From: Paragonimus westermani
Taxonomy: Eukaryota; Platyhelminthes; Trematoda; Plagiorchiida; Troglotrematidae
Assembly: GCA_008508345.1 (NCBI GenBank)
Contig: QNGE01003495.1
Span: forward strand, 1-64,000
DNA: 64,000 bases
Direction: 5' to 3'
Below the pieces are notes generated by a model. That model saw only the letters and a program-made list of their open reading frames with translations. It was not told the origin of the DNA and searched no databases. A program made the translations under genes and the position numbers. Position 1 is the stretch's first letter; each line of letters opens with the position of its first letter. This document shows, piece by piece, positions 62,201 through 64,000 of this stretch.

Positions 62201-64000
62201 AAAACGAATTACAGTGACTGTATGGCAATCGTAAAATTACTGTCACACACATCACGCTATTCATTAGAATTAATTCAATGTTTCCTCATTTATTGTGCCC
62301 AAGGAATGTATTATTCCGTTTTCTAGGGAATCTCTCACTTCATACTTTGTACGGTTGCTGGTAGCATACAATTATCTCAAAGTTATTCTAAATATGACCC
62401 ACTGCTAGTACACTAGAGCATCACAAACAACGAGTTCAAATGTTCATCCATTGATTCATCAATGACTATCTGGGGTATTCAGCTACACTATAACAATTAG
62501 GATTGTTTAATATCAGTTTTGTGGGGCTCGGTAATCTAATGCTCAGAGTGTGAATGAAAACACAGTTTGACTTCGCATTCTGTATGAATTCTTCGGGTGA
62601 TACACACAATTGTTCAATTTTACTTCAATATTTCCACTTCATACACCCGATATGATGACCCTTCATGATCGGAATGTGTTAAATGTATCAGATTGCAATT
62701 GTGTTCAAATGATGGGAACATAATTTATACCGAGAAAGACTTATTGTAACAGAACTGGCTGTTAAACGAGTAGCTTGCGAGAGAGTTGCAACGGGTAAGT
62801 CGGTGTTCGAAAATCAGAATCCATTCATATTTGTTTTCTTTCTGTGTTCCAGTGCTATCGTGTAATGGATGGTTTGTTCTACAACGCAGTTGACACTGTG
62901 AAAACGGAATTTGATGCTAAACACATCTGCCAAGTAAGTTCCCTGTTAGATGGATTGTTCACTTCAGCCCGATCAATTTAAACCCACTTGCACCCTCCGC
63001 TTACTCTCGTCAACCACAAACAGACATTGCAGCATACTCGTGATGTGTGACGTTGCGATAAATTGTCTATGGGCAGTTTATCTGGTGACTGAATGATTTC
63101 CCCAACGAAACAGAACGACCACTAACAGAACAGCTTACCAAACGAGGAATTATGTGGAAATAACGCAATTGTTGTGGTGTACTCATCTGTGCCATTTTAT
63201 GCTAACGCGATTTCGTGAACACGTCCACTGAAAATATTATCTTATACCCCGTAATTTGCCACTGCAATCATTTTCCACAAATTAGTTGAAACCGTGTCTA
63301 CGATTTACACCGTGACCCAATAATCGTTATGTATCTTCTATAGGTAACAAGTTGAGGTTGTTAGACATGAGCAAAATTAGCAACAGTAACCTCATAACGG
63401 TTCAACCAAAATGATGCAGAGTGTGACACGGTCGGTTTGCCAAAGTTAGATATCCAAAGTCTAGGCTATCAACAGACAATCATGGCACACTCAGTATAAT
63501 CACAAGGGATACACTATTGTGGATGAGAAGAACTTTCATGCTGCAACTCTGATTAGTCAGTCGGGAAACGTTCTCTTTGTACGAGAGAACAGCCAGGAAA
63601 CATTCTTTTTGAAATGTCTTTCTGTTCAACGTATGATACAACCTGTCAACATTCACACCAATGACTAGGTCAGAATTGGAGGTAAAACAGTCATGAAATC
63701 TGTCACATTTAGATAGGTGCGTATCAGTGATTCATTAGTGAGGAATTGTACCAAGCTATCAGAGTGGCTGAAGCATCACGAAAAATTGTTTGTTCCTCAT
63801 GTTCCGTAGACTATATCCAACATTCAATTGTGTTCAAGAATAGCCTAGTTACCATGTCGTGAGCTTCGGAATTTTCGTTTATTAAAATTTCAACAAGTTT
63901 TGAAGATAACAAAGCACCACGAATGAGCTTGTTAACTTAACTCTTAACCGCTTTGGCAGTATACTTATGGAGTATTACAGTCCAAATCCTGTTGAATGAG
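56264..64000 (+). CDS. Saposin-like gene 2: secreted two-domain saposin-B protein (3' end beyond the window)
   Basis: Exons seen: 56264-56300, 56340-56380, 57418-57490, 57565-57689, 58503-58580, 59183-59219, 62014-62138, 62853-62933. From exon 2 on, lengths and phases equal gene 1. The encoded part is 199 residues: a hydrophobic signal start (MIHMFVFVLLIT; a second ATG at 56273 is possible), a cysteine-free spacer, then two saposin-B domains. Cysteines lie at 52, 55, 83, 93, 117 and 123, then 132, 135, 163, 173 and 198. The linker is PNPPTIDL. Sequons occur at NRT (84) and NMS (110); the second aligns with that of gene 1. The last exon, carrying the sixth cysteine of domain 2, is not found by 64000; in gene 1 it lies 3.05 kb after the previous exon, so it should be beyond the edge. 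Outside the exons similarity to gene 1 is low, so the duplication is old. Function as for gene 1, inferred. Confidence 0.87.
56301..56339 (+). other. 39-base micro-intron in gene 2
   Basis: GT at 56301 and CAG ending at 56339 interrupt the signal peptide in phase 1, the position of the 38-base intron of gene 1. Reading through gives an in-frame TAG soon after. Confidence 0.7.
58690..58745 (+). repeat. AT-rich simple repeat in intron 5 of gene 2
   Basis: An imperfect run of TATATTCATA, CACATATATA and related units of about 55 bases. Confidence 0.75.
60360..60422 (-). repeat. Partial SINE family 2, minus strand
   Basis: The tail block GACTCGAGTTTCGCTCTCAT matches 28605-28630 exactly in orientation and corresponds to the tail of the + strand copies. 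The tRNA-like head is absent. Confidence 0.6.
60981..61130 (+). repeat. SINE family 2, diverged copy
   Basis: The head reads GAGGCCAATGGCCCACTGAT and then a B box, AGGTTCTAGTCCCGG. The family tail GTGGCAAACATATGCACTAC follows. It is an older relative of the copy 690 bases downstream. Confidence 0.65.
61671..61830 (+). repeat. SINE family 2, best-preserved copy
   Basis: The head has a near-consensus A box (TGGCGCAGTGG) and a slightly drifted B box (GGAGTTGAAATCCC). These are followed by the non-tRNA body with CCGTGGCAAGGATATGCAC and GAGCTCTAATGAGAGC. It shows how pol III could drive this family. It ends 180 bases before exon 7 of gene 2. Confidence 0.7.
62934..64000 (+). other. Intron after the last seen exon of gene 2
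   Basis: Begins with a GTAAGT donor at 62934. Acceptor-like AG sites were checked to the window end for a short exon with cysteine at codon 5, as in 47139-47165, and none fits. The remaining exon is therefore expected to the right of 64000. Confidence 0.55.

Noticed and set aside
63280..63345. Last exon of saposin-like gene 2
   Set aside because: The candidate after an AG near 63285 puts a cysteine at codon 4 and reaches a stop in the wrong context; the true exon is expected beyond 64000.

Overview
The window looks like part of a parasitic flatworm (digenean trematode) genome. The case rests on intermediate GC, intron-rich genes with introns from 38 bases to several kilobases, abundant decayed Ty3/Gypsy and Penelope-like retroelements, tRNA-derived SINEs, and secreted saposin-like genes with a tiny 5' intron. 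The organism is an inference; no rRNA or housekeeping gene is present to confirm it. No CRISPR array, operon or bacterial-type feature was seen.

The main content is a tandem pair of multi-exon genes on the + strand that open-reading-frame calling misses because every exon is 125 bases or shorter. Gene 1 (35752-47165, complete, 9 exons, 209 residues) and gene 2 (56264 to beyond the right edge, 8 exons seen) each encode a signal peptide, a short spacer and two saposin-B domains in tandem. Corresponding exons match in length and phase: a variable first exon, then 41, 73, 125, 78, 37, 125 and 81 bases. All splice sites are GT-AG, and cysteine spacing is the same in all four domains apart from one residue. 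A TATA-like box lies 70 or 71 bases before each ATG.

Layout. 1-7827: nested minus-strand Gypsy elements. Element A1 carries a Penelope-like insertion in its reverse transcriptase and lies inside or against element A2, whose 689-base LTR ends at 7827. 7828-13024: the left arm of a decayed inverted duplication, containing an old Gypsy-3 fragment and an orphan minus-strand copy of two saposin exons. 13025-16430: Gypsy-2, minus strand, broken. 16431-35680: gene-poor, with Gypsy, LTR, Penelope and SINE scraps. 35682-47710: saposin-like gene 1, whose introns and 3' flank hold the right arm (38241-51734). 47710-56190: intergenic, with the end of the right arm, a Penelope fragment and a SINE. 56193-64000: saposin-like gene 2, with SINEs in one intron.

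The duplication joins these parts. Left-arm segments at 7828-9300, about 9440, 10575-10800 and 12157-13024 match right-arm segments at 51734-50290, about 45370, 42830-42590 and 39144-38241, in inverted and collinear order. The outer and inner segments have nearly identical cores and more diverged edges, which suggests later homogenisation. Gypsy insertions cut the left arm exactly at 7827/7828 and 13024/13025. All alignments were made by eye, so identity levels are qualitative.
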